A DNA stretch of 8,566 bases. Origin: Veillonellaceae bacterium UBA5809. GTDB taxonomy: Bacteria > Bacillota > Negativicutes > Veillonellales > Dialisteraceae. Made by a program: the position numbers and the translations under genes. Below are positions 1 to 6,424 of this stretch, piece by piece. The notes beneath the pieces are model-generated. The model did not search any database and was not told the DNA's origin. It saw only the letters and a program-made list of their open reading frames with translations. The number at the start of each line of letters is the position of its first letter. Within the stretch, counting starts at the first letter, position 1. The stretch spans positions 1 to 8,566 of the forward strand of contig DIDD01000018.1 in the NCBI GenBank assembly GCA_002417965.1. The letters are read 5' to 3'.

Positions 1-665
1 TAACAGAAGAAGAAAAAAAAGAACCACGCCGTGACTTCCGTAGTGAAGACACCTATCCCGTGCTTGTGGCAAGAAGCACACATGGAGGGGAGGAAGAAAT
101 TCTTCTCCATACATTTAAAAAAGTATGCGCCAAATATCCCACGGCCCGTATGATCCTGGCCGACCGGGAAATTACACGGGCGCCTGCTGTTAAATTTCTG
201 GTCAGGCGTGCCGGATTCTCGGTGATACGCCGCACAGAAATGAAAAACACAGAAGAAGACCTGAGCCATCAGGTAATTATCCTGGATACCATTGGAGAAC
301 TGGGACGGCTGTACAGCCTCGCAGACATTGTCTTTGTGGGCGGAAGCTTCGTGAAAGTAGGGGGGCATAACATCCTGGAACCCGCTGCCCATGGGAAACC
401 GATCCTGGTCGGACCGTATATGTTTAACTTTAAGGACATTTATGCCCTCCTGTTAGGAAGAGGAGCCTGCATCATGACAGGAGGCGAAGAAGAATTCGGC
501 GAAACCCTGATGGGACTGCTGGCCAATCCTGATAAAATGAAAACCATGGGAGAAAAAGCACTTGAAGTTGTCCGGGAAAACCAGGGGGCGACCAAAAGAA
601 ATGTGGATGCCCTGGAAAAAATGGCTGATGAAGTTCATATCAAACTGGGAGGAAATCCATCGTGA
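1..665 (+). CDS. waaA: 3-deoxy-D-manno-octulosonic acid (Kdo) transferase, C-terminal part (5' end outside window)
   Basis: WaaA (KdtA) transfers Kdo from CMP-Kdo to lipid IVA at the cytoplasmic face of the inner membrane. The reading frame is open from base 3 to the TGA at 663-665, so about 220 C-terminal residues are visible, roughly half of a usual ~420-residue enzyme. Seen in sequence: VLVARSTHGGEEE near the left end, matching the strand-plus-STH(x)GEE element that opens the C-terminal GT-B domain, then GELGRLYSLADIVFVGGSF followed by GGHNILEPAAHGKP and GPYMFNFKDI. This is the family's very conserved sugar-nucleotide-binding block. The N-terminal acceptor domain and catalytic Glu are upstream and cannot be checked. 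A charged stretch (TEEEKKEPRRDFRSED) precedes the first visible strand. The stop overlaps the lpxK start (GTGA). A GTG at 60 is in frame but is internal to the protein, not a start. The identification is very secure. Confidence 0.96.
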   Translation, partial: TEEEKKEPRRDFRSEDTYPVLVARSTHGGEEEILLHTFKKVCAKYPTARMILADREITRAPAVKFLVRRAGFSVIRRTEMKNTEEDLSHQVIILDTIGELGRLYSLADIVFVGGSFVKVGGHNILEPAAHGKPILVGPYMFNFKDIYALLLGRGACIMTGGEEEFGETLMGLLANPDKMKTMGEKALEVVRENQGATKRNVDALEKMADEVHIKLGGNPS

Positions 666-1774
666 ACCCTGAAGGATACATTCTTCAGCTCCAGAAAGAA
701 GGAGCCCGCGGTGCGGCGGACAGAACCGTTCTGGCACTGCTTTCGGCGCTGTCGGTACTGTACGGAAAAGGAGCTGAATCCCGCCTGCGGAAAGAATCAG
801 CCCGGGCTGCAGATCCCGGCCTTCCGGCTGTGAGCATCGGCAATATCACAGCCGGGGGAACAGGAAAAACACCGGTTGCCATGTGGCTGGCGGGATTCCT
901 GTCCTGCCGGGGACTCCGCCCGGCTGTTCTTTCCAGAGGCTACCGGGGGTCCGCGGAGAAACGGGGAGCCGTTGTATCGGACTTTTCCCGCATATACCTG
1001 TCCGCAGAACAGGCGGGGGATGAACCGTACCTTATGGCGCGTTCCCTTCCGGGAGTTCCTGTGCTGACAGGGAAAGACCGGTGCCGGTCGGCGGAAAAAG
1101 CCAAAGCCATGGGAGCTGACATTCTGCTTCTGGATGACGGCTTTCAATATTGGCGGATGAAACGCGATCTGGATCTCGTGCTGATTGACAGCACGTGGCC
1201 TTTTGGCGGCGGACACCTTCTGCCCCGCGGACTTCTGCGGGAACCGCTGGACCACCTGTCAAGGGCCGGCCTTTTTATTCTGACCAAAGCGGATCAGGCC
1301 GGGGAACAGGCCAAAACAGACATTCGGCGTGTCCTGACGGAAAAAGCACCGGGAGTTCCTGTGATTGAAGCGTGGCACCGGCCGGCGGAATGCCTTTCCT
1401 TCGAAGAATGGCAGCGCGGCACACGGACGGCCGGCGCTTCTTTAACCCATGTAAAAGGAATGAAAGCCCTGGCCATGTCGGGGGTGGGAAACCCGGACGG
1501 ATTTCTCCGTACAGCTGCAGATGCGGGACTCGAAACCGTCGGACAGATGGCCTTTCCAGATCATCATGCCTATACAGAAGACGATCTGGACCGCGCGGAA
1601 GAAGCAGCGGTCCGGCAGGGGGCAGAGTGCATCGTAATAACAGAAAAAGACGGAGTAAAACTGCCCCCCCGTGCATCGCAGACAGGAGTTCCTGTCTATG
1701 TGCTCTCCATCCGTGTGGTATTTGAAGAAAAAGGACAGTATCTGCTGGAAAAGAAATTGGAGGAAATTCTATGA
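662..1774 (+). CDS. lpxK: Tetraacyldisaccharide 4'-kinase (lipid A 4'-kinase)
   Basis: LpxK phosphorylates the 4' position of tetraacyldisaccharide-1-phosphate to give lipid IVA, the acceptor for WaaA, at the inner membrane. The protein has 370 residues, a little longer than E. coli LpxK (328). Visible: a hydrophobic N-terminal helix (about 21-36) that probably docks on the membrane; SIGNITAGGTGKTPVA with the P-loop at 64-70; SRGYRG (91-96); GDEP (119-122), whose Asp corresponds by motif to the proposed catalytic Asp of Aquifex LpxK; LLLDDGFQ (156-162), the Walker B region; a C-terminal FPDHHAYTEDD (298-308), the likely catalytic His region; and TEKDGVK (327-333). The start is GTG at 662, overlapping the waaA stop, with GGGAGG at 647-652 at good spacing. 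The gene ends in a 4-base ATGA overlap with kdsB. It contains an 18-base near-palindrome and a C7 tract near the 3' end (see findings). Confidence 0.96.
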   Translation: MNPEGYILQLQKEGARGAADRTVLALLSALSVLYGKGAESRLRKESARAADPGLPAVSIGNITAGGTGKTPVAMWLAGFLSCRGLRPAVLSRGYRGSAEKRGAVVSDFSRIYLSAEQAGDEPYLMARSLPGVPVLTGKDRCRSAEKAKAMGADILLLDDGFQYWRMKRDLDLVLIDSTWPFGGGHLLPRGLLREPLDHLSRAGLFILTKADQAGEQAKTDIRRVLTEKAPGVPVIEAWHRPAECLSFEEWQRGTRTAGASLTHVKGMKALAMSGVGNPDGFLRTAADAGLETVGQMAFPDHHAYTEDDLDRAEEAAVRQGAECIVITEKDGVKLPPRASQTGVPVYVLSIRVVFEEKGQYLLEKKLEEIL

Positions 1775-2505
1775 AAACAGCCTGTATTATTCCTGCCAGA
1801 TATGAATCAACGCGTCTTCCCGGAAAACCGCTCCGGAAAATTGCGGGGAAAACACTGATTCATCGGGTTTATGAACGGGCGGTGCTGGCACAAAAACCGG
1901 ATATCGTCATCATTGCGACAGACCATCCGCTGATAGAAGAAGAAATAAAAAAATTCGGGGGAGAATGCGTCATGACATCCCCGGACCACCCCACTGGGAC
2001 AGACCGTCTGGCAGAAGCCGTACGCCATTACCCGGATTATGATATTATTGTGAATGTACAGGGCGACGAACCCTTCATTGATCCTGCAGTTATTGACGCC
2101 CTGGCATCCTGCCTGCAGGACAGGCCTGATCTTGATATGGCCACCGTATCCTCGCCCCTGAAAAAAGAAGAATATGAAGATCCCTCTGCGGTCAAAGTCG
2201 TAGTGAATATCCGGGGAGAAGCCCTGTACTTCTCCCGGTCCCTGATTCCCTTTCCGCGTCACGCCTTCGCGGAACCGCCCCGCAAACATGTGGGCATCTA
2301 TGCCTACCGCCGCCGGTTCCTGCTGGACTTTGCCGCCATGCCCCAGACACCGCTGGAAAAAACCGAATCTCTGGAACAGCTCCGTGCCTTGGAATCAGGC
2401 TGCCGCATAGGCGTCATTCAGACAGATATGGACGGCATCGGCATTGATACAGAAGAAGATTTGAAAAGGGCCGAAGCCTATTTTGAAAGGAGCCACCCAT
2501 TATGA
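1771..2505 (+). CDS. kdsB: 3-deoxy-manno-octulosonate cytidylyltransferase (CMP-Kdo synthetase)
   Basis: KdsB activates Kdo with CTP to the short-lived CMP-Kdo, in the cytosol. This is the donor used by WaaA, encoded two genes upstream. The product has 244 residues, the normal length (E. coli 248). Motifs in order: IIPARYESTRLPGKPL (6-21), the nucleotide-binding loop; TDHP (50-53); HPTGTDR (73-79); NVQGDEPFID (95-104), with the metal-binding Asp; YFSRSLIP (153-160); KHVGIYAYRR (172-181); LEKTESLEQLRALE (195-208); GIGIDTEEDL (222-231), the conserved C-terminal Asp motif. The ATG at 1771 overlaps the lpxK stop and follows GGAGG at 1759-1763. The 3' end overlaps kdsA by ATGA. Nothing is missing from the active site. 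Confidence 0.97.
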   Translation: MKTACIIPARYESTRLPGKPLRKIAGKTLIHRVYERAVLAQKPDIVIIATDHPLIEEEIKKFGGECVMTSPDHPTGTDRLAEAVRHYPDYDIIVNVQGDEPFIDPAVIDALASCLQDRPDLDMATVSSPLKKEEYEDPSAVKVVVNIRGEALYFSRSLIPFPRHAFAEPPRKHVGIYAYRRRFLLDFAAMPQTPLEKTESLEQLRALESGCRIGVIQTDMDGIGIDTEEDLKRAEAYFERSHPL

Positions 2506-3323
2506 AAACCATTCAGGTAGGACCCCTCACACTGGACGGAAGCCGGCTGTTTCTGATTGCCGGCCCCTGCGTTATTGAAGGCTATGACAGAACACTGATG
2601 ATCGGAAGAGAAATTAAAAAAATCTGCGGACGCCTGGGAATTCAATACATATTCAAAGCCTCCTATGATAAGGCCAACCGTTCCTCCTATCAGTCCTTCC
2701 GCGGACCGGGACTTGAAAAAGGACTTGAAATTCTTAAGGCCATCAAAGCCGAACTCCAGGTACCCGTCCTCTCCGACGTGCATGACGTGACACAGCTCGG
2801 ACCGGCCTCCCGCGTGCTGGACATGATGCAGATCCCGGCCTTCCTCTGCCGCCAGACCGATCTGGTCTACGGAGCGGCCAAAACCGGATGCCCCGTCAAT
2901 GTCAAAAAAGGACAGTTTATGGCGCCGGAAGACATGAAAAATGTCATTGAAAAAATGGAAGAAGCGGGGAACACCAACCTGGCAGTCACAGAACGGGGCG
3001 TTTCCTTCGGATACCATAACCTGGTTGTGGATATGCGTTCCTTCCCGATCATGCGCCAGCTCGGATACCCGGTGATCTTTGATGCGACACACAGCGTACA
3101 GCTTCCCGGAGGCATGGGAACTTCGACCGGGGGACAGCGTGAATTTATTCCCTACCTGGCCCGGGCGGCGGCAGGAGCCGGGGTTGACGGATTCTTCATG
3201 GAAGTCCATGACAACCCGCCGGAAGCCCTGTCGGACTCCACCAATATGCTGTACCTTTCGTCTCTGGAAGGACTGCTCCGGCAGATTCTTGAAATACGCC
3301 GCGCCGTACAGCAAACCCGATAA
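2502..3323 (+). CDS. kdsA: 2-dehydro-3-deoxyphosphooctonate aldolase (Kdo-8-phosphate synthase), predicted metal-dependent class
   Basis: KdsA condenses arabinose-5-phosphate with phosphoenolpyruvate to Kdo-8-phosphate. The 273-residue protein is a complete TIM-barrel member of the KDO8PS/DAHPS family. Motifs: IAGPCVIE (19-26), FKASYDKANRSS (51-62), FRGPG (66-70), SDVHD (91-95), FLCRQTDL (114-121), NVKKGQF (133-139), TERGVSFGY (163-171), FDATHSVQLPGG (193-204), EVHDNPPEALSDS (234-246). Cys23, His197, Glu234 and Asp245 reproduce the spacing of the metal ligands known from Aquifex KDO8PS (Cys11, His185, Glu222, Asp233). The metal-free E. coli type carries Asn in place of that Cys. Dependence on a divalent metal is therefore inferred. 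The start at 2502 overlaps the kdsB stop by ATGA, with AAAGGAG at 2486-2492. A 104-base gap separates it from kdsD. Confidence 0.97.
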   Translation: MKTIQVGPLTLDGSRLFLIAGPCVIEGYDRTLMIGREIKKICGRLGIQYIFKASYDKANRSSYQSFRGPGLEKGLEILKAIKAELQVPVLSDVHDVTQLGPASRVLDMMQIPAFLCRQTDLVYGAAKTGCPVNVKKGQFMAPEDMKNVIEKMEEAGNTNLAVTERGVSFGYHNLVVDMRSFPIMRQLGYPVIFDATHSVQLPGGMGTSTGGQREFIPYLARAAAGAGVDGFFMEVHDNPPEALSDSTNMLYLSSLEGLLRQILEIRRAVQQTR

Positions 3324-3327
3324 GGAA

Positions 3328-3361
3328 TTGTCAGATTTTTTACAGTGGAATATTGTATAAT
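3328..3361 (+). promoter_or_regulatory. Candidate sigma-70-type promoter inside the operon, ahead of kdsD
   Basis: A perfect TATAAT lies at 3356-3361 in the only sizeable intergenic gap, which is conspicuously AT-rich compared with the flanking genes. The -35 partner is ambiguous. TTGTCA (3328-3333) is 22 bases away from TATAAT, which is too far, but exactly 17 bases from TATTGT (3351-3356), a weaker -10. TTTACA (3339-3344) is only 11 bases from TATAAT. At least two overlapping readings are thus possible. If TATAAT is used, transcription would begin near 3368, just before the stem-loop at 3370. Function is inferred from sequence only. Confidence 0.5.
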
Positions 3362-3369
3362 AAACTATA

Positions 3370-3400
3370 GGCTGTTTGGAATCTGTAACATAAGACAGCC
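3370..3400 (+). other. Stem-loop in the kdsD leader
   Basis: GGCTGT at 3370-3375 pairs perfectly with ACAGCC at 3395-3400. The helix can be extended by a T-G and a T-A pair, leaving a loop of about 15 bases. No run of T follows, so it does not look like an intrinsic terminator. It sits immediately downstream of the candidate -10 box, at the expected 5' end of a kdsD transcript, and 15 bases upstream of the kdsD ribosome binding site. A role in mRNA stability is a guess. Confidence 0.35.
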
Positions 3401-3415
3401 GGTGTGCATTTGACC

Positions 3416-3422
3416 AAGGAGG
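3416..3422 (+). promoter_or_regulatory. Strong ribosome binding site that fixes the kdsD start
   Basis: AAGGAGG lies five bases before the ATG at 3428. This argues against the upstream in-frame GTG at 3404, whose extra eight codons would include the Shine-Dalgarno itself. Confidence 0.85.
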
Positions 3423-3427
3423 CTCCT

Positions 3428-4399
3428 ATGTCAGTCATCGATGTGGCGTCCCAGGTGCTTCGTGACGAAGCCCGGGCTATTTTGGATTTAATTGGAAAAT
3501 TGAACGGAAACTTTGAAACCGCCGTGGAAATGATCCATCATTCACGGGGACGCGTTGTTGTGACAGGCATGGGGAAATCCGGACATATTGCCAGAAAAGT
3601 GGCGGCCACCATGGCCAGTACGGGAACGCCGGCCTTTTTCCTTCACCCGGCAGAAGGCATACATGGAGATCTGGGCATGGTGACATCGGAAGATATTGTG
3701 GTGGCCTACTCCAACAGCGGGGAAACTGCTGAAATTGTCCATATCCTTCCCTCCCTGCGCCGTATCGGAGCCAGAATTATTGCCGTAGTAGGCCATGTGG
3801 ATTCTACCCTGGGACGGAATGCCGATGTAGCACTGGACGCCGGTGTGGACCATGAGGCATGTCCTTTGGGACTGGCGCCCACATCCTCCACCACGGCGGC
3901 CCTGGCGCTGGGAGATGCCCTCGCCGTATGCCTGATGGAAAAACATCACTTTACAGCAGACCAGTTTGCCGTCTTTCATCCCGGAGGAAGCCTGGGGAAA
4001 CGGCTTCTTATGACCGTAGACATGGTTATGCACAAAGGGGATGGCAATCCCGTCATCGGCAGCGGCGCCCTTGTCAAAGACGCACTCTTCGTCATGACAG
4101 ACAAAGGCATGGGAGCCGTCAATGCCATTGATGAAAATGGCGTGCTGGCGGGACTGCTTACCGATGGAGATGTGCGGCGGGGACTGAAAAACGGGACAGA
4201 ATTCCTTAACCGTCCCGTACAGGATGTCATGACCGTTTCTCCAAAAGTCATAACAGCGGACCGGCTGGCGGCCGAGGCGCTTCATGTCATGGAAAAACAC
4301 AGCCCCCATCCCATTACAGTTCTTCCTGTAGTGGATGAAAATGGAAAAGCTGTAGGAATGGTGCATATTACCGATTTACTGAAACAGGGGGTTGTATAA
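3428..4399 (+). CDS. kdsD: Arabinose-5-phosphate isomerase (KpsF/GutQ family)
   Basis: KdsD converts ribulose-5-phosphate to arabinose-5-phosphate, committing pentose phosphate to Kdo synthesis. The protein has 323 residues from the ATG at 3428 (E. coli KdsD 328) with the standard architecture: a SIS sugar isomerase domain (about 1-190) followed by two CBS domains (about 198-255 and 262-320). SIS motifs: TGMGKSG (46-52), HPAEGIHGDLG (73-83), SNSGET (95-100), EACPLGLAPTSSTTA (143-157), HPGGSLGKRL (184-193). Lys50, Glu102, Glu143 and His184 match, with one constant offset, the residues recalled as important in E. coli KdsD (Lys59, Glu111, Glu152, His193). The CBS pair may sense a ligand, not established here. 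It is the first gene after the internal gap and may start a second transcription unit. Its TAA shares one base with the kdsC ATG. GutQ is a paralogue, but the neighbours make the Kdo role clear. Confidence 0.96.
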   Translation: MSVIDVASQVLRDEARAILDLIGKLNGNFETAVEMIHHSRGRVVVTGMGKSGHIARKVAATMASTGTPAFFLHPAEGIHGDLGMVTSEDIVVAYSNSGETAEIVHILPSLRRIGARIIAVVGHVDSTLGRNADVALDAGVDHEACPLGLAPTSSTTAALALGDALAVCLMEKHHFTADQFAVFHPGGSLGKRLLMTVDMVMHKGDGNPVIGSGALVKDALFVMTDKGMGAVNAIDENGVLAGLLTDGDVRRGLKNGTEFLNRPVQDVMTVSPKVITADRLAAEALHVMEKHSPHPITVLPVVDENGKAVGMVHITDLLKQGVV

Positions 4400-4923
4400 T
4401 GGAACGGGCCCGGAAAATTAAATTGATTGCTTTTGACGTGGACGGGACACTGACACCGGGCACACTTCTGTTCGGCCCCGAAGGAGAAGCCTACAAAGCA
4501 TTTAACGTGAGAGACGGCATGGGCATGGCGCTGGCTCATGGAATGGGATTCAAAATAGGTTTTATAACCGGGCGCACATCACCGACCGTAGAAGCGAGAG
4601 GACATGAACTGAAGACAGACTTTATGGAAATGGGCGTCATGGACAAAGTGACAGCTCTGGAAAATGTAATGAAACGGTGGAACCTGACCTGGGAAGAAAC
4701 CGCTTTCATGGGAGATGACCTCAATGATCTTCCTGTCTTTCAGCGGTGCGGACTGTCAGCCTGCCCGTCCGATGCATGCATTGAGAATAAGAACAGTGCA
4801 GACTTTGTTTCCGCTCTTCCCGGAGGACAGGGGGCGGCAAGAGAACTGATTGAAATGGTTCTCCGGTCCCAGGGACGATGGAAAGAAGCAGTTGATTATT
4901 TTTTGGGTTTATCGGAAAAATGA
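4399..4923 (+). CDS. kdsC: 3-deoxy-D-manno-octulosonate 8-phosphate phosphatase (HAD superfamily)
   Basis: KdsC hydrolyses Kdo-8-phosphate to free Kdo, the substrate of KdsB. The 174-residue protein is a capless C0-type HAD phosphatase of normal family size. Motif I is FDVDGTLT (12-19), with nucleophile Asp13 and general acid Asp15. Motif II is FITGRT (55-60), motif III is Lys83 in MDKV, and motif IV is GDDLNDL (105-111). NVRDGMG (36-42) is the conserved substrate-loop segment. GGQGAARELIE (142-152) is the C-terminal tail that in KdsC reaches the neighbouring subunit's active site in the tetramer. The start overlaps the kdsD stop by one base (TAATG), with an AGGGGG site at 4386-4391. The 3' end overlaps the acyltransferase gene. 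It lies directly beside kdsD, as in many Gram-negatives. Confidence 0.95.
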   Translation: MERARKIKLIAFDVDGTLTPGTLLFGPEGEAYKAFNVRDGMGMALAHGMGFKIGFITGRTSPTVEARGHELKTDFMEMGVMDKVTALENVMKRWNLTWEETAFMGDDLNDLPVFQRCGLSACPSDACIENKNSADFVSALPGGQGAARELIEMVLRSQGRWKEAVDYFLGLSEK

Positions 4924-5876
4924 AGGAAGATATGAACCATATGGGTATATCTGTGGGCTGGAGATACCGGATCATCAAGCAGATCAGTTCCGCCCTGTGC
5001 AGCCTTTCCTACGAAAGAGTGCTGGCCATAGGCAGACGGATGGGTCCGCTGATTATGAACCGGATAGAAAAACAAAAAACGCGCGGCCTTGAGCAGATCT
5101 GTCAGGGCCTGGGATACTCTCCCAAAGAGGCGGAACAGCTTCTGCAGAAAGTTTATGAAAATATCGGCATGTCGGCCATGGAAATGATGTACGTGCCCCG
5201 CCTGGTCAGAGAAAAAGACCATATTACAGACTATATTGACATTGACCATCCGGAATACCTCGAAAGCGCCTTTGCAGAAGGAAAGGGAGTCATTGGACTC
5301 ACAGCCCATCTGGGAAATTGGGAATGGCTGGGAGCCGGGCTGGCACTTCACGGCTGCCCCACATCCGCCATCGGGAAAAAACAGTCCGATGATGCCTTGA
5401 TGAAGATGATTAATGAATACCGGGCGCTGGCAGGACAGCACATCTACCTCACCGGAACAGGGGGCTATGAACTGATTGCAGCGGCCCGTTCCATGAAACA
5501 GAACCATATTCTCGGATTCCTGTCAGACAAAGACGGAGGACACACCGGAGTTCCCGTACAATTTATGAACCGCACCTTTTCCTTTCCCCAGGGACCGGCC
5601 GTTTTTGCCCGCCGCTTCCAGGCGCCCATTGTTCCCCTTTTTATCATCCGCCGCAAAAACGGGAAGGGACATACAATCTGTGTGCAGAAAGCATTTCACT
5701 ACGAAAATACGGGAGACACACGGGCGGATCTTCTCAAAAACTCACAGAAAATGGCAGATGTTCTGGAAACATTTATTAAAAAACATCCGGCAGAATGGCT
5801 GTGGTTTCAGCATTTGTTTTGGACAGAACCTGACAAGATTGAAATGCTGAAAGAACTGAAGAGAGAAATTCCATGA
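4920..5876 (+). CDS. Lipid A secondary acyltransferase, LpxL/HtrB family
   Basis: The 318-residue protein belongs to the lysophospholipid/lipid A acyltransferase family (LpxL, LpxM, LpxP). It probably transfers an acyl chain from acyl-ACP to Kdo-lipid IVA at the inner membrane. Seen: a moderately hydrophobic N-terminal region; TAHLGNWEWLG (128-138), the catalytic H-x4-E box with His130 and Glu135; SDKDGG (202-207), the counterpart of the usual DQDGG-type motif; FPQGPAVFARRF (222-233); VPLFIIRR (238-245); and KKHPAEWLWFQHLFW (287-301), the typical C-terminal HPEQW-like motif. The chain added and position cannot be told, so no lpxL/lpxM symbol is given. The start is uncertain. ATG 4920 forms the operon's usual ATGA overlap with kdsC but has only GGAAAA upstream. 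In-frame ATGs at 4932 and 4941 follow AAGGAAG (4923-4929), the latter at 11 bases. Its position between kdsC and lptC fits late lipid A assembly. Confidence 0.9.
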   Translation: MKEDMNHMGISVGWRYRIIKQISSALCSLSYERVLAIGRRMGPLIMNRIEKQKTRGLEQICQGLGYSPKEAEQLLQKVYENIGMSAMEMMYVPRLVREKDHITDYIDIDHPEYLESAFAEGKGVIGLTAHLGNWEWLGAGLALHGCPTSAIGKKQSDDALMKMINEYRALAGQHIYLTGTGGYELIAAARSMKQNHILGFLSDKDGGHTGVPVQFMNRTFSFPQGPAVFARRFQAPIVPLFIIRRKNGKGHTICVQKAFHYENTGDTRADLLKNSQKMADVLETFIKKHPAEWLWFQHLFWTEPDKIEMLKELKREIP

Positions 5877-6424
5877 AAAAAATACAAAAAAAATGGATTC
5901 TGGCGGTATTTCTTTTTCTGGCGGCTGCAGCTGCCGTATGGATGATGAAAGACAGCGGAACAGGACGGCCCGGCGGGGCATCCTCATCATCCTCGCCCAT
6001 GGCGGAATTTTCCGGAGCCGATCTGAAAGAAGAAGAAAACGGACAGCTGGTATGGAGCCTGAAAGTAGACCACGTCAAAGTGGATCCGCAGACACAGATT
6101 TCCTACCTGACCGGTGTTCAGGGCTTCTTTCAGAAAGGGGACAGCCGTCTTAAACTCCAGGCACAGCAGGGGACAGTAGACCAGAAGAAAAAACAGATTC
6201 ATCTGGAAGGCTCCATCGAGGGAAAATCCTCAGACGGGATCACACTCAATGCCAAGAACCTGGACTATGATGGAAACACAGACATCCTGTCGGCACAGGG
6301 CGGATTTACAGCGGAACAGGACGGCCGTGTACTGACGGCGGATTCCTTCACTGCAGACCGTGTTCTGCAGGAAATTAAAGCCATGGGCAGCCCCCGGCTG
6401 TCAGAAAGGAATGATGCTACATGA
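5873..6424 (+). CDS. lptC: LPS export component LptC, membrane-anchored periplasmic protein
   Basis: LptC is the bitopic inner-membrane protein that takes LPS from LptB2FG and passes it to LptA. The 183-residue product has a positively charged start (MKKIQKKW), one hydrophobic segment (about 8-25) as anchor, then a Gly/Ser/Pro-rich linker with five serines in a row (37-41). A beta-rich periplasmic domain follows (about 57-170) with the repeated strand pattern of the OstA/LptC fold, for example LKLQAQQGTVD, QIHLEGSIEGKS, GITLNAKNLDYD and ILSAQGGFTAE. Primary sequence of LptC is poorly conserved, so the call rests on topology, fold-like strands, size (E. coli 191) and position directly before lptA-lptB. 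It overlaps the previous gene by ATGA and lptA by ATGA. The first eight codons carry an A7 and an A8 tract. Confidence 0.88.
   Translation: MKKIQKKWILAVFLFLAAAAAVWMMKDSGTGRPGGASSSSSPMAEFSGADLKEEENGQLVWSLKVDHVKVDPQTQISYLTGVQGFFQKGDSRLKLQAQQGTVDQKKKQIHLEGSIEGKSSDGITLNAKNLDYDGNTDILSAQGGFTAEQDGRVLTADSFTADRVLQEIKAMGSPRLSERNDAT

Noticed and set aside
60..665. GTG at 60 as a true start giving a short 201-residue protein
   Set aside because: The frame is open back to the window edge and the residues before it belong to the middle of WaaA. The gene simply enters from outside the window.
2478..3314. Minus-strand open frame of 278 codons opposite kdsA
   Set aside because: It lies wholly across a gene with every KdsA motif. 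Its translation has no recognisable motif and is rich in His, Gly and Phe, as expected from reading the codon bias backwards.
3370..3400. Stem-loop as an intrinsic terminator of the first half of the operon
   Set aside because: No T-tract follows and the loop is about 15 bases, so termination is unlikely.
3404..3427. GTG at 3404 as an alternative kdsD start
   Set aside because: The eight extra codons contain the strong AAGGAGG site, which fits the ATG at 3428 far better.
3542..4366. Minus-strand open frame of 274 codons opposite kdsD
   Set aside because: Shadow of the kdsD reading frame. No recognisable protein, and kdsD is complete with all active-site residues.
4896..5507. Minus-strand open frame of 203 codons opposite the acyltransferase
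   Set aside because: Composition typical of an antisense shadow. The plus-strand protein has the conserved HLGNWE and HPAEW motifs.
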